Shown: piece after piece, positions 1 to 11,279 of the stretch
Numbering within the stretch: the stretch's first letter is position 1
How the letters are laid out: each line of letters starts with the position of its first letter
From: Symbiodinium natans
Lineage: Eukaryota > Sar > Dinophyceae > Suessiales > Symbiodiniaceae
Direction of reading: 5' to 3'
DNA: 64,000 nt
NCBI GenBank assembly: GCA_905221605.1
Contig: CAJNDS010001602.1
Coordinates: 33,501 to 97,500 of the forward strand
The notes under the pieces: generated by a model
Seen by the model: the letters and a program-made list of their open reading frames with translations, nothing else
Database searches by the model: none
Told to the model about the DNA's origin: nothing
Position numbers and translations under genes: made by a program

Positions 1-199
1 GGCTTGAGGTGTCCATTCTGGCAAGAGCAACCCTGGGCATAGACCAATTTCCGAGCCCGACAAATGCTCGAAAACAAACTTTTGCCCTCCCTGCACCCTG
101 GAAGAAAGTATGGTCACTACTTGGACGGGCCCGCATTATCATAGGAAACCCTGAAAGGGACCATGATCTAGAGAACTGCCCTTCTGCGGCTTTATGTAT

Positions 200-470
200 A
201 GGGTTCAGGGTTTAGGGTTTAGGATTTAGGGTTTAGGATTTAGGGTTTAGGATTTAGGGTTTAGGGCTACCACCTTCCCCGTTAGCAGTTCACGGAAGCC
301 AGGGTGCCAGCTCGCAGGTTCGAAACTACGGCCTTCACCTCGGTGACATGGGACACATGTACACCAAACCCTGTAGGGTTTAGGGTTTAGGGTTTAGGGT
401 TTAGGGTTTAGGGTTTAGGGTTTAGGGTTTAGGGTTTAGGGTTTAGGGTTTAGGGTTTAGGGTGTAGGGT
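200..470 (+). repeat. Interstitial telomere-type repeat, two arrays
   Basis: Two blocks of the heptamer TTTAGGG are seen, at about 200-267 (mixed with the variant ATTTAGG) and 374-470 (about 13 nearly perfect copies). A unique stretch of about 100 bases separates them. The heptamer is the plant/dinoflagellate telomere unit. The arrays are flanked by ordinary sequence and recur elsewhere in the window, so this is interstitial repeat and not a chromosome end. These two arrays read TTTAGGG on the plus strand, opposite to the other long arrays in the window. Confidence 0.95.
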
Positions 471-789
471 GCTTCTTCGGCCACACGCCCAGCTGACTGA
501 AAGAACATGAGCTTCAGTTCAGCAGCAGGCTCTCTTTGGGAAAAGCTGACCCCGCACCCCTCTCTCAACAAGGAAGCCAACACAAACAAAGATCAGACAA
601 CAACGGCTTTTTAAGGATGAGGGCTTAGGGCTTTCAGGTTTCGGGCTGGTGGGTTTAGGGTTTCAGGGCTTTGATGAGGTCTTTTTCTAGATGGCTTCGT
701 TAGCAGTCAGGGCTTGGTGTTGTATTAAGTCTCCAAACGTAACGGAATATCTTATGAGCCTAGAGTCAGATGCGTATGCATGCGATACA

Positions 790-870
790 GGCATAGCAGG
801 CCGATGCACACTCCCTAAAACGCTGCGCGTCGACCTCCTCTGCACAGCCCGCTTCCAGAAAGCACGTTGA
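790..870 (-). CDS. Possible cysteine-rich exon, unassigned
   Basis: Read on the minus strand after a possible acceptor, the frame gives EEVDAQRFRECASACYAC followed by IACIRI, which is cysteine-rich and protein-like. There is no family match I recognise and no certain splice partner. Two further minus-strand frames in the first 1.5 kb (around 1250-1400) also look weakly coding but could not be anchored. Confidence 0.2.
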
Positions 871-1543
871 AGGTTTGGCATCTTTTGGGCTCATGGTTGA
901 GAATTAAAGAGGGCTTTCGTTGAACAAAAGAACCCGAAGATGAAAGAAAGGAAAGAAAGGAAAAAGGAAAGGAAAAAGGACAGAAGAAATGAAAGAACTG
1001 AAAGAACAATGGCGGGGACAAACAACCCCTTCAACTTGCGGGGCTCAGTGGCGTTGCCAAGTCCTGCAGCCGACATGGCATGTTGGACCTGGGCCAAAAG
1101 CCAGCAGTTGGTACAAGGATTAGGGTTTGACGAATAGGGCTCAGGGTTTTCCGGAAGATGCTTTGTGTTGCCCAAAACGCAAAGGAATACACCATAATTA
1201 GCAGCCAAACCTCCTGAACATCCAAGACCCTACAACCCCACACCCTGAACCGCAACTCTCTCCGAGGTGTCAAGAGGATGGGATGTGCGAAAGCCCACAC
1301 CACACCCTCTATTGCTTGTTTGGGGCGTCGACGTCTAACAAAGTCACTTGTGGGTCCAAAAGCGCTATCTCTTGGTGCACAAGCTCTGAATTGCGGTTCC
1401 ATGTTGTGATACAGCGCCTGCTGTACTACGTTCTAGTAGGTTCTGAACGACCTGATTAGACAAAGATTAGGGTTGATAACTTCAGGGTTTAGGACGTTTA
1501 GGACGTATTTAGGCCACAACCGGCCTGAATGGCGAGTGCCGCT

Positions 1544-1777
1544 TCACTGGTCGCATCCACGCTTGAGAACAGGAGGTTCGGAAAGCTGATGTTGTACCAC
1601 ATCGTAGCATTCCTTCACCACTTTGGCGCTGGGGTACAGGGCTTTGGGCTCTCTACATGTCGACACAGTTGGGGGAACTATGCCGTTGATGATCATGCTT
1701 TGCATCCGACGAGATGTGGTTAAGTCGAATATGTGTTTATCTTGTAACCATGGCTCTTCAGCGGGATCGCTAAGCAC
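1544..1777 (-). CDS. Candidate 3' exon of an unknown gene
   Basis: A 77-codon minus-strand frame ends in TGA. It contains HIFDLTTSRRMQSMIINGIV and SAKVVKECYDVVQHQLSEPP, which have balanced composition and look like real protein. An internal CAG just before SAKVV could instead be a splice acceptor. I do not recognise the family. It lies downstream of the cytochrome b5-domain gene on the same strand and might be the next gene or a distant 3' exon of that one. Confidence 0.35.
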   Translation of the reverse strand: MLSDPAEEPWLQDKHIFDLTTSRRMQSMIINGIVPPTVSTCREPKALYPSAKVVKECYDVVQHQLSEPPVLKRGCDQ

Positions 1778-1944
1778 TAGGCAGAGAGAGGAGAGGCGAA
1801 AGGAATCTTTACATCGCTGTCCTCTTGCCTATTACACAAAAAGCCCGCAAACTCAACCCACCTATGCACCCAAAAAGCAACACAATCATGACCCTGAACC
1901 CCACCCCCCCCCCCCCCCCCCAGCAACCTGAGCCCTAACCCCTA

Positions 1945-2009
1945 CGTGTGCAGGGACGCCGAGGCACTGCGGAACCTCCACCTCAACTGTTTCTTGGAGC
2001 CACCTCGAA
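1945..2009 (-). CDS. Candidate exon, unknown gene
   Basis: After the acceptor GTAG|G the minus strand reads FSRWLQETVEVEVPQCLGVP. The plus strand over the same bases also has a plausible frame (DAEALRNLHLNCFLEPP, ending in TAA). The strand is therefore ambiguous; minus is preferred because the neighbouring genes are on minus. Confidence 0.3.
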
Positions 2010-2749
2010 AACCTACGATTCGTGAATTGTTGCGATCGCTTCTACGCAGGATTGAACCGAAAATTTAAAAAATTATAAAATGCCTGCGAATCCAAAACCA
2101 AAAAAAAGGTCTAGCCACGGGAGCTGGAGCACCAGTGGTGGTCTGAGTCGTCGTTTCTTCCGCTGTGGCGGTGTCGCGACCACAACCCGCCAGTTCCTGT
2201 CTGGAACTTTGGAACTTCGGGTTCCAGCGCTTAATTAGGGTTCACGGTTTGGGGCTTGCAAGGGTGAAAAAAGTTTTTCAAACAATACAACAGAGGAGAG
2301 CCCCTTCAGTTGGCTTTGCTTTCAGCTTCTCTCGCTTGCAATCTTCCACTGCAGGTTGTCATTGCTTCAGTTCTGGCTTTTCGTGTTCAGTTTTTTCTTC
2401 TTTAGCCTTAGCTTCAGGGCTCTGTTGTCTGCAGTTCTTACGTCGACTTTTCCCTGTGGATAGAACCCTTGAAGCTCTATAAGGCCTTGAGCCATAGAAC
2501 CCTAGAGCTCGAAATTCCCAAACCTTATGAATTTGACAAGAAACTCCCAAAACCATCGGCCCCCAACCAGAACCCTAAACCCTTGGCTGAATGGCATGCT
2601 GAGGTCCCCAAGGAGCAATGCCCCTGTGCGGACGGAAAGGTCCTCGGTCTGTGTTCTGGGTCATTCGTACGAACAATACTATTTACTTCCCTCCCTCCTG
2701 CCAAAAGCAGCCTGACGCAATTCTTGGTTTGAACACTTTTGATTAGTAC

Positions 2750-4731
2750 CTGAGCCAGGTGACACGAGGCCCCGCGGAACAATCTTCCTATTCTTGAGGC
2801 ATTGAGTAAAGCAAGGCATTGAGTAAAGCAAGGGTCGATGTAAGAGGCAGGATGGATGGCTTCGAAGGCAGCGGTGGCGTCTGTGCCACAGAGCTTCTCG
2901 ATGGCACCCTTGCCTGCGTTGTCTCAGTGCTTGAGAATGTTTGAGAAAAATTTGGGTTCCAGGAGTGTGGGGCTAGGCACCAGGGAATTTTGGCTGAGCG
3001 GTGCCTCCTGGCGGGGTGTACCGGTCTCCGGTGTGGAAGGGGATGTAGGCTGTCATGTCGTACCTTAGTGGGCTTCATCAACAGATTCTTCCAGAGGACT
3101 TCTTCAACTCTCTATGCAACTGGCAGGACCATCATAAAGCAGCCTAGAAGCACCTTGCATTTCATGGCCAGCCAGCAATCCGAGAGGACAGCGTGCCATG
3201 CCATTGCGGAAGACGAAATGACAGTGACACTCTCCGTTGGCACGGTGGGGTTCAAAATCGACGTGCCTCCCGTGTTTATCGCCGGAGCTGGTGCCGGAGT
3301 TGGAGCACCGGTGGTGGTGGTTGCGGGGCTTGGGGAGGGATTCCGACCGCCTCCTGCATCATAGGTGCCCATCACGGGCATGCGCGAGATGTAGGAGTCG
3401 GCATGGATGCTTCGGAATGAAGCAGTTACATCCTGGCCGCAAAGCAGCATGGAACTTCCCGCCGGATGGGTGCTGCGGAGAGCTGTCATGTCCACAACCC
3501 AGCTGCCGATCCGACCCCAGCAGTCGCCGGCAGTAGCATGAGTGGCAAGGACAGCAGCTGTGATTCCTGTATATTGAGTGGAGCCACCGCCCGAAGTGCC
3601 ACCAGCAGCCGTGGTCGTTGTCGGAGGTGCTGGATACTCTCCTTGCAGGAGCCCCTTCAACACAATGTATCCGTGGTTGACTCCTTGTCCGACGTACGCG
3701 AAGGGGTGGAAGGCCCGGTAGGATGCGGTTGAATCCTGGCCACACATGGACAAGACGTACGCCTTTCCACCAGGATGGAAGTGCGTGTAGAGCGACAGGT
3801 CCATGACAACCTTCCGAGTACCATCGTCCATACTGGTCCAGCAATCATCTGAGGATTTGTGCAAAGTCACATCAGAGGCCTGGATAGCTGTCGAGGGGGG
3901 CACAGGCAATGAACCCCCTGCCGCACAATTGTTCCGCATCCCCTCATCGTCGTCCTCATCCTCATCCAAGCGCCGCGCTGGTGGTGTAGAGGCTGCGCTC
4001 CTGCAGATTTCCATGGCATCCCCGTCATTGATGGACTCCTGCAGGTCCTCCATAGTGTGGATACACCAGAAGCCAATTGAGCCGTCCCTCCCGCACATCT
4101 GCTCAATGACCCTGCGGCCACCTTCATGGTTCGTGAGCAAGCGCGTGACATCGTACACCACCTTCCTGGGAACTTTGCTGAATTGAGGGTCCCTTGCGAG
4201 GACCGCGCCTACTTCGGGCACTACGCTGTATCTAAACAAAAGGTAACTGTAACTCCAAGATTCTGTCGGTTGACGACAATCACCTGACGTGGCCAGAAGA
4301 CTCTCCACCCCTCCGCCCACACACTCACTCCTCGCAAGTTCAAGTAAACGAACTTGAGCTTCCATTTCGGCTGCAGGTCTGGATCCAATCTTGTTTAATG
4401 AGTTTAATACAGTTGGTTCCCAAACACGTTTCCGGAGTAGTTGGGGATGCTTTGTTTGACGCCTCTTCGTGCAGCGGATGCTAAACCCAGCAAAGCTCTG
4501 GACTCTAAACTTCCTGAACCCTGAACAAATCTCCTGAAACCTGTGATGCCTTTCGGATTTCAACAAGTCGCACTCCAACAGCTTGTCGTCGTGGCATGGC
4601 TGGCTAGGAGCCCCGGTATTTCCGCTGCCGTGCACGTGTTGGCGTCCACCTCCCATGCAGCGTAGAGGTGCTGCTCTGATTGTTGCTGGGGCTTTCAGTA
4701 TGGCGGGGTGTGCTACAGGCGTTACCTGCAA
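2750..4731 (-). CDS. Protein with four cytochrome b5-like heme-binding domains
   Basis: A minus-strand frame is open from 4731 to about 3112 and continues in two further exons (about 3063-3029 and 2913-2750). Four cytochrome b5-like domains are seen in order: VVYDVTRLLTNHEGG with later CGRD and IHT; DCW, then HFHPGGKAYVLSMCGQD and FHP; DCW, then THPAGSSMLLCGQD and IHA; and a last one split over three exons (DCWLAMKCK, VYDMTAYIPFHTG, then KGAIEKLCGTDATAAF and IHPASY). Each keeps the two histidines expected to bind heme. Acidic and Thr/Ala/Gly-rich linkers separate them. The intron at 3151 starts with GC and the next probably with GA. Upstream of about 4165 an intron may be hidden in the open frame, so the true start is unknown. 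The fold is fairly sure; electron-transfer function and partner are inferred. Confidence 0.8.
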
Positions 4732-5917
4732 CCTCAGACCCCAGATGATGGAGGCATCTAACTTACGTTACTGTCCCTCCTTCTTTTCGAGTTTGCGCTC
4801 ATTTAGCTTTGAGGGTCTTCACCAGGAGCATGCTGTGAGCCTCCTTGCGCTTCCCTTGAGGGATTTAAGAAAGAAAATGACAAAACTGAAGAGGCGCCTG
4901 GGGTACCGCGGCAAGCAGCAGCCCCCACAGCCACTTGTGGAAAAGGCGCGACATGAGCGCAACGGTTCTTGGGATATTTGGAGTCCAGAGCTCTGCTCTG
5001 TCTGGTTAAAAAGGCTGCAGAAGTTCAGAGGCAGAGAATCGACACAGCTGGGCAAGTTCAGCAAGGTCCCCGTCACAATACAAGCTATCTTGGCCCGCGC
5101 ACCTCCTTTCTTCGAATGGCCATCAAAACCCTCTGACAAATATTCCTGAATATGATCCTCTAAACCCAATAGGGGAAAATTTGAGATCTCCGTAAGCCAT
5201 AGTGTCTCAACATCGGGAGCACACCGCGCCTGCGCGCGTAGCAAGAAAGGAGCCGTCCCAGGGCCTGGCATCTGAGATGCGCCTGGAAAACTGGACCCAC
5301 CCCAAACCCTAAACCCTGAAGAATCTAGCAAGGCCTTTGGTTGCCCTACAGGGCAACTCTGCGGTTGCTGGAACCCGAAAGCCACAAATCCAACAAACAT
5401 AGCGGAGGGAGCAAGAACAAAAAGGTTTTTTGCGATAGGACATGACACCTCACTCCATGCAACTACACCGCAGCAGACGGATACCAGCATATACCGCTAT
5501 AGCATCCTCAGACACCGCAAGCTTGAACCACCAACAAAATTATCAATTATCTCCCCCCACCTCCCCCCTGCCTTCAGCAGCCTCAGCCAGAGCTTCAGCC
5601 TCCTGTCATGAGATCCAAGATTTTAGGGCTTGTAGGGCCTTAATGGCTCTGGCATGGTTTGGCATTCAGGATTTGTTTCTGAGAACATTGAGATGTCTAG
5701 CTTCTAGAACTTTGCAGTCTTGCCCTTCAAAACATGTTTTGCTGCGCCTACTGATAGCTTTGAGCGCCAGCGTGGTGATTAAGCCCTGAATGCGCTCTCT
5801 TTTGACGGTGGGAGACTCTGCAAGCGACAAGAGAAGTCGATGTGAGCCTTGAACAACATCTTGCTGCCCAAGCTACAGCCACTTCTTGAGCGGGGCCCGC
5901 CTCAAACGTCACCGCAC

Positions 5918-7828
5918 CAAGGGGATAGCGTGGCCCAACAACCATCGGGACGCCCAGTCGAAGGCTGCCGCCTCTCAAGACTGACCCGAACCCGACCCAG
6001 GGATTCAAAATGCAGAGCGTCTTGGATGCCGGGTGGGCTGGTTGCGCGACTCCCTTCCAGTTCGGAGGCGAATCGAAGTTCAGAAATCAACCTCTCAATC
6101 CGAGACAGAAACCCTCCGAACTCCCTTGAGCCGAGACCTCATAAGAATCATAAACAGTCTAAGTGCCCTCAGGGCGAGTTCGGCGACCGTTACAAAAACG
6201 CATCCCGTTGTGAGCGACGGCCTCCGAGATGACTCAGCTCCCAGATCAGCTGCACCCGAACCACTACCTGAAAAGAGGGGTTCGGGGTGTAGGTTTATAA
6301 GTTTCAAGGCTTTAGGGTTTGCCACCCTGGGTTCCAGTGGATTCTGGCCTCGGGTTTCAAGGCTCGGTCTCAAATGTAATACTATCATAGTGCCCTGGGG
6401 CGTTGATCCAGTCCTTCCCCTTAATCCCCTGGCCCCTCTGCGCCTGGCTTTCCGGCGAGATCTGCCCGATGCTCAGCCTGGCACTTCAGCAGTCTGTGTA
6501 TACCTCGTCCGCCCAACAGCATCCACAGAGAAGTGACCTGAAGGGCCCAGAATTTGTTTTCCAGAACCTTGCGAAACCAGCTACCATTCTGCCCACGAAG
6601 CCCTCAGGCAAGAGGTCTTCCAAACAATGGCCTCATCACATCTCCAGTGGCCTTCTCGAGAAGAGTCACGGCCTGCGAAGAAGGAGAAGCAATGCCTGAA
6701 TTTTGGCCCCTTTCGTAGCTGAGCGATGAGCGACAGGCGACCGTTACCCTGAACCCTCTAAGCCGTAGATGCCTGCAAGCACATCCCCCGATTTTCAGTG
6801 CCAGTTCAGCTCTCCCCCTTGCGTGGCGCCTTCCGCTGTGCCCGCGCCTCTTCATACCTCAGCTTCGTCCTTAAGGCTCTACAGGGCTGAGGTCTCTCCC
6901 CCAATCCCTTTCTCGTTGTAAGGAGGGTGCTCTATTCTGTATGTGTGTGCAGCATGTTTTGTCAGGATCTGGGAAAGGAGAGTCGTTGTTCTGCAGTTTT
7001 GCTCTTCGGAAGCCGAGATGCTGTTCGCGAGCAGCGGCCTTCTCCACTACACGACCCACCTTCAGTTAGCATGGATCTGAAGTTCTTTGGTCACTTTTTT
7101 GGAAATCCGAAGGCATAAGCCCGAGGGTGGAACTCTACTCAGACCCTTCTCTTGTCTCTTCCTGGCTGTCAAATCAGGGCTTGGAGAAGTCGTAGGGTTC
7201 GGAGTTTCTCCATAGGAAGAAATTACGAAATCACAACTGATATCTACCATTAACACCTGAACTTCTAGAATCTGGCTTTTAGTGTGCGGGCTGGGAGATA
7301 CCTCAAACGCGCACAGCACTGCAGAAGAACTGCCAGGCGCCCGAAGCTCCAAAACGTAAGCAGAGCAGAGCGGCGATCAGTCGCCCATCTACCTGTGCCG
7401 GGGGCAGTTTCAACACAAACTCGTGCGCTTGCTGCAAGACTCTGAGACCCTCTCACTCCAAAACCACAGAGAATGAAGGCCTCCGACCCTCAGCCCATCT
7501 AAACCTCAAACCCTACACCCATGCACGTGAAGCGCAAAGAAGAAATGACGCCCTGCCATCAACCTAATAGCTGAACCCCCACAGCTCTTTTGAAGGCCTA
7601 TAGGACCCGGAGCTCAGACCCTCAGACCTATCCTAAAACCCTAAACCCTAAACCCTAAACCCTAAACCCGAAACCCTATGGACCCTAAACCCTAAACAAT
7701 CTAAACCAGAATCCGGAAGCACCTCAGCCTGCATGCCTGCGATGGAGGCGGCCGGTCGCACTGGGAAGGAATAGGTCACTTCCAGTGAATCCTGGGACAG
7801 AAAAGGCTTCTTCTGAAGGTCCCTGTAC
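5918..7828 (-). CDS. VIT-domain protein, three exons recognised
   Basis: Exon 7828-7723 (acceptor TAG|G, donor GAG|GTGC) encodes RDLQKKPFLSQDSLEVTYSF, then PVRPAASIAGMQAE. Small candidate exon 7431-7393 encodes QAHEFVLKLPPAQ. Exon 5971-5918 encodes GGSLRLGVPMVVGPRYPL. The pattern Y-x-FP...AA-x-x-G and the later P-x-x-x-x-x-RY match the VIT (vault/inter-alpha-trypsin) domain, which usually precedes a von Willebrand A domain. I did not find the metal-site DxSxS motif of a vWA domain in the downstream sequence, so the C-terminus and role are unknown. The middle exon is the weakest. Confidence 0.55.
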
Positions 7829-8102
7829 CTAATGATCTCATATCTGGTCCGGTACACTATTCTTCAGACGGGGGCCATGAGTTAGATAAGTTCGTCTGAA
7901 CCCCCACACTTTTCAGGCTCCACGTTTCAGAACCGATTCGTTCTAGAGAGCATTTGAGATTTAGAGTTGAGTGTATGCATGGGATTGAGGGTGTGGGCAT
8001 TGGAGTAGCCACGTATTCCACTCCATCCAGCTTGCAGGGGAGGCACAGTCAGCCCAGCGAGCTGGGGTAGGGTTTTGGGCTACTCTGTGCCTCCTGAGCG
8101 GG

Positions 8103-8275
8103 TCAGCTCTGGTGAAAGAGTGCGGCTGCGCATGTTGTCTCTACAAGCGTCTTGTCGTCGAAGGTCTCTGACCCCAGTGTGTTGTGACAAGTGATGACGC
8201 CCGGGACACTTTCCACACAAGTTTCAGGGATACACTCAGCCAAACACTTCGCCAGCCCCAAAATAAAGCCCCGAA
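8103..8275 (-). CDS. Candidate exon, possibly upstream part of the VIT gene
   Basis: The minus-strand frame reads AKCLAECIPETCVESVPGVI, then TCHNTLGSETFDDKTLVETT and CAAALFHQ, before a TGA. Composition is protein-like with several cysteines. It lies about 300 bases upstream of the first VIT exon and in the same direction, so it could encode the N-terminal segment. No motif confirms this, and the splice sites are not clear. Between 8276 and 9055 I see only weak minus-strand frames near 8750-8980. Confidence 0.3.
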
Positions 8276-9055
8276 ACCCCAAAGGGGCCCAGAAGGTGGG
8301 CCATGGAACTGCCGGCCGGAGCTCATGAGACGGATTGGCAAAGGTTTGTGTGTAGGTGGCCAGCACGGACTGGTCCAGCACCTTTCAAGGGGTGTATTTC
8401 TGTAGGGTTTATGCTGTATGGGATTCAATATGAGGGCTTTCTACACTAAGCCCTGCAGTGAATGAACCCGAAAAGCTTAGTCAAGCCTAAGCCCCTCGAT
8501 CTGGGTTTGGTCCGATCCACTCTCCTTCATTCCCGCCTCGAGATCCACTTCGAAGGCCGTCAGCGGTAGCAGAACTGGCCTTAAAGGAGCATTGCGAACT
8601 GGAGGCTTTCCCAAGGCCCTGAACGATCGGGGCTCAGGGCCGTTCAGCTAATTATGAGCTAGGGGCTCTGAACCCAAACGCCCATTGCCTTTTTCAATGC
8701 ACTTGGGGGCCAGGGTGTGCGCATGAGTTCATGGTATATTATAAGGTCTAAGCCCAAGGTTTGCGAGATCGAAGGGGCTCTATACTTATGATTAGCTGCA
8801 CGCTCGGAAGCGCAGGCGGAAAGGCAAAAGGATGCTCCAGCCCCAATGTCAGGCGAGATCCAGCAAATCGAGGACTAGGTTGTTCTGCAACCCCAGTAAT
8901 GACGTCATGCGGTATAGGAACCTCCGGAGCCAGCTGACACTGCACTTGAGAAAACGCCAGCCTTTGGTCCCCAAACATGCCGGCGAGCGACTCGTCGCCC
9001 TGTCAGGACACTTGTGCTTGGGTAGAAGTGATGCTTACATGACATTGTTCTAATG

Positions 9056-9460
9056 ACACACACACAGACACAGAGACACGCATACCCACCCATACCCACC
9101 CGTACCCACCCATACCCACCCATACCCAGCCAACCCACCCATACCCACCCATACCCACCCCTACCCACCCAACCCACCCATACCCATCCATACCCACCCA
9201 CACCCACCCACACCCGCCCACCCCCACCCACACCAACCCCACACCCACCCACCCACCCACACCCCCGCGCACCAGCACCAATTCGTGCACCAGCACCAAC
9301 CTGCGCGCCAACACCAACACCAACACCAGCACCATCACCACCAGCACCACCAACACCACCGACACGACTAACAAAACGGCCAAAACGGCCAATACCGCCA
9401 ACACTACCAACACCGCCAACACCGCCAACACCACAACAACACCAACGCCAACAAAACAAG
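9056..9460. repeat. Minisatellite, CCCATAC-like passing into CACCAAC-like units
   Basis: A 400-base C-rich tandem array starts with CA dinucleotides and continues with roughly 10-base units CCATACCCAC. It then passes into CACCAACAC and GCCAACAC trimers and hexamers. All six frames are open over long stretches only because the repeat lacks stop codons; the Pro/His/Thr-rich and Gly/Val-rich frames are not taken as genes. Confidence 0.9.
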
Positions 9461-9727
9461 AACTCAAAACAATGGGAACGCGCTGCTCATCCTGTATCCG
9501 TGACCCGAGGCCCTCAACCACAAATCAGGCCTCTCCAACTCCTGCAAGGCCACCGCTCGCCAGGGAACGGCGCAAAGCCTCAACGGATCGATCCTGACGT
9601 GAGCGGTGGGCATCGGCCATGTAGTGCATTCCCGAATAGGTTCCGTGTCTCAGGCTGAAGCCGCAGACCGGACCAAACCCAACACATCCCCAAACCCTTA
9701 TATTTTTGAACCTATGCTTGACTTGCA

Positions 9728-9790
9728 GCTCGCTCTCTCTCTCTCTCTCTCCTTCTTTCTTTGGGCTTGGGGCGACTCTCTCTCCCTCTA
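9728..9790. repeat. CT microsatellite
   Basis: A CTCTCT run is followed by CTTTCTTTGGGCTTGGGG and a second short CTCTC run. It resembles the composite (CTT)n / GGGCTTG / (CT)n elements at 31483, 44400 and 45020. Confidence 0.8.
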
Positions 9791-10093
9791 GCGGTCTGAC
9801 TGTTCTTGTTGCTACTTCATCACGGAAATAATACTAGCGGTCATCGGGAATTGGTATGGATTTGGTTGATCTTGGGCATCAACAGGACTTGCAGTCCTTG
9901 CAATTCGACCCCTGCTCCAAGCCTTCAACTTCTTTCGAGTTGTAGCCTCTTTAAGAGGGGAGATTGCTTTCTAGGTGTCTAAACGGGATTTAGGGGACAA
10001 TGTCAGTACGTGAAGGTTTGATTGAAAGACCTCCTGCCGCTGACATGAAAGACTAGGATTTGCTTGCAAAGTTCTTGGCATCCACTTGTACAC

Positions 10094-11279
10094 CCGCAGG
10101 TGAGGCCAGGTAAAGAAGCAGCAGTTCTTTCTTCACCCCATCCTCTTCACCCTTCGCTGCGCGGATGGCGTTGCAGTGCTCCTGCGAAAGCCCGCGGCAG
10201 CAACTAAGGCGACAGAATGGCAGGGCTTATAGAGTGCCGGACTTCAGGTTTACAGTCCACATCATCTTGAACACGTCACACCAAACTTCAAGAACGCAGA
10301 ACCTCCGCGGAATTCTTGACAGCAAGAGTGAAGCAACAGGTCACAAACCCTGACATTACTCAAATTAAAACCTCCACCATCACCTGGGCCCGAATACGAG
10401 TAGAAACCTCGAACCCCCAAAACCCTGAAGACCGAAACTAGAAGCCCGGAGCCCTGCGCCAAGCTCAGTCCTGCCACTGCATAATCTCCGCCTCCTGCTC
10501 AGGTGTCCGGTCGCCAGCCTCAGCGGAGAGACCCGGATGGCCGATTGTCTAGATTCGGATTTTGGGGATTTCTTTAGGGCTTAGGCTGTTGCAAAGCAGC
10601 CCTTGCAGAACTGACTTCTATCTCAAACATCCCACAGGCTCGAACTCAGAACACGCCAATTTCGAGTTCCTTGAAGGGTTGTAGGGGTAAGCTTTCGAGT
10701 TGGGGTCTTGGGGTGTTAGGGGAAAGCGAAAGATTTGAAACCCCTCCAAACCCTACATTTTGAGGCTCCTAGGCGTGCTCTGGGGCAACCCCTGAATTTG
10801 AGACCTAGGCGGATAGCGGCAGCCGAGGTCATCTTTGGAGGGCTGAGGACGCAGCAACTTGCCAGGAGTTCAAGCTCAGGGGGTGTGCGATTTGAGATGA
10901 GTTGAGGTTCCTGGCTCGACTGCTCGACTTTCAAAATTCTTGCTTCGCTACAATCTTCATCCTACGCGTACACCAAGCCCGCCTCTCTTGCTGCCGAAGC
11001 GGCGAATAGGGCAAATGCCTCACGAAACTCCTCGATTTGCTCTTCCGTCCTTGCACAAGCTGCAAGTCGCCAAACAGTGCAGACCGGAACTTCGGAAACC
11101 TAGCCGGCCTTCCTCGACAAGCCGGAAGTGATCAACAGGAATCAAGAACCCCAACACGCCAAGTACCGCGGAACTACACTGCTTGGCATTGGGGGAACAA
11201 CTGAGGTCGAATCAGTTGGTCTGCCATGGCTGTAGGAATCTTGCAGCGCGCTGTGCCCTCTCGAAGTTGTTCCACCCCA
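10094..11279 (-). CDS. Multi-exon gene with a calmodulin-like N-terminus
   Basis: ATG at 11227 gives MADQL. A GA-AG intron in phase joins it to exon 11049-about 11004, TEEQIEEFREAFALF. Together this copies the start of calmodulin (MADQLTEEQI...EAF.LF). However, no EF-hand calcium loop (DxDxDG) follows. Later minus-strand exons are unrelated to EF-hands: 10910-10805 (QEPQLISNRTPPELELLASC), 10548-10471 (IGHPGLSAEAGDRTPEQEAE, donor CAG|GA) and 10181-10094 (EHCNAIRAAKGEEDGVKKEL then LLLYLASPAG). The last two join in phase 0. The frame before the ATG is also open (GVEQLREGTARCKIPTA), so the ATG may be internal. Exons are well supported; grouping and function are not. Confidence 0.45.

Noticed and set aside
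200-470. Chromosome end (telomere) at the left edge
   Set aside because: The arrays are short, broken by unique sequence, and similar arrays lie throughout the window; they are interstitial.
9053-9658. 201-codon Pro/Thr/His frame and opposing Gly/Val frames
   Set aside because: They are translations of a minisatellite with no stop codons in its units.
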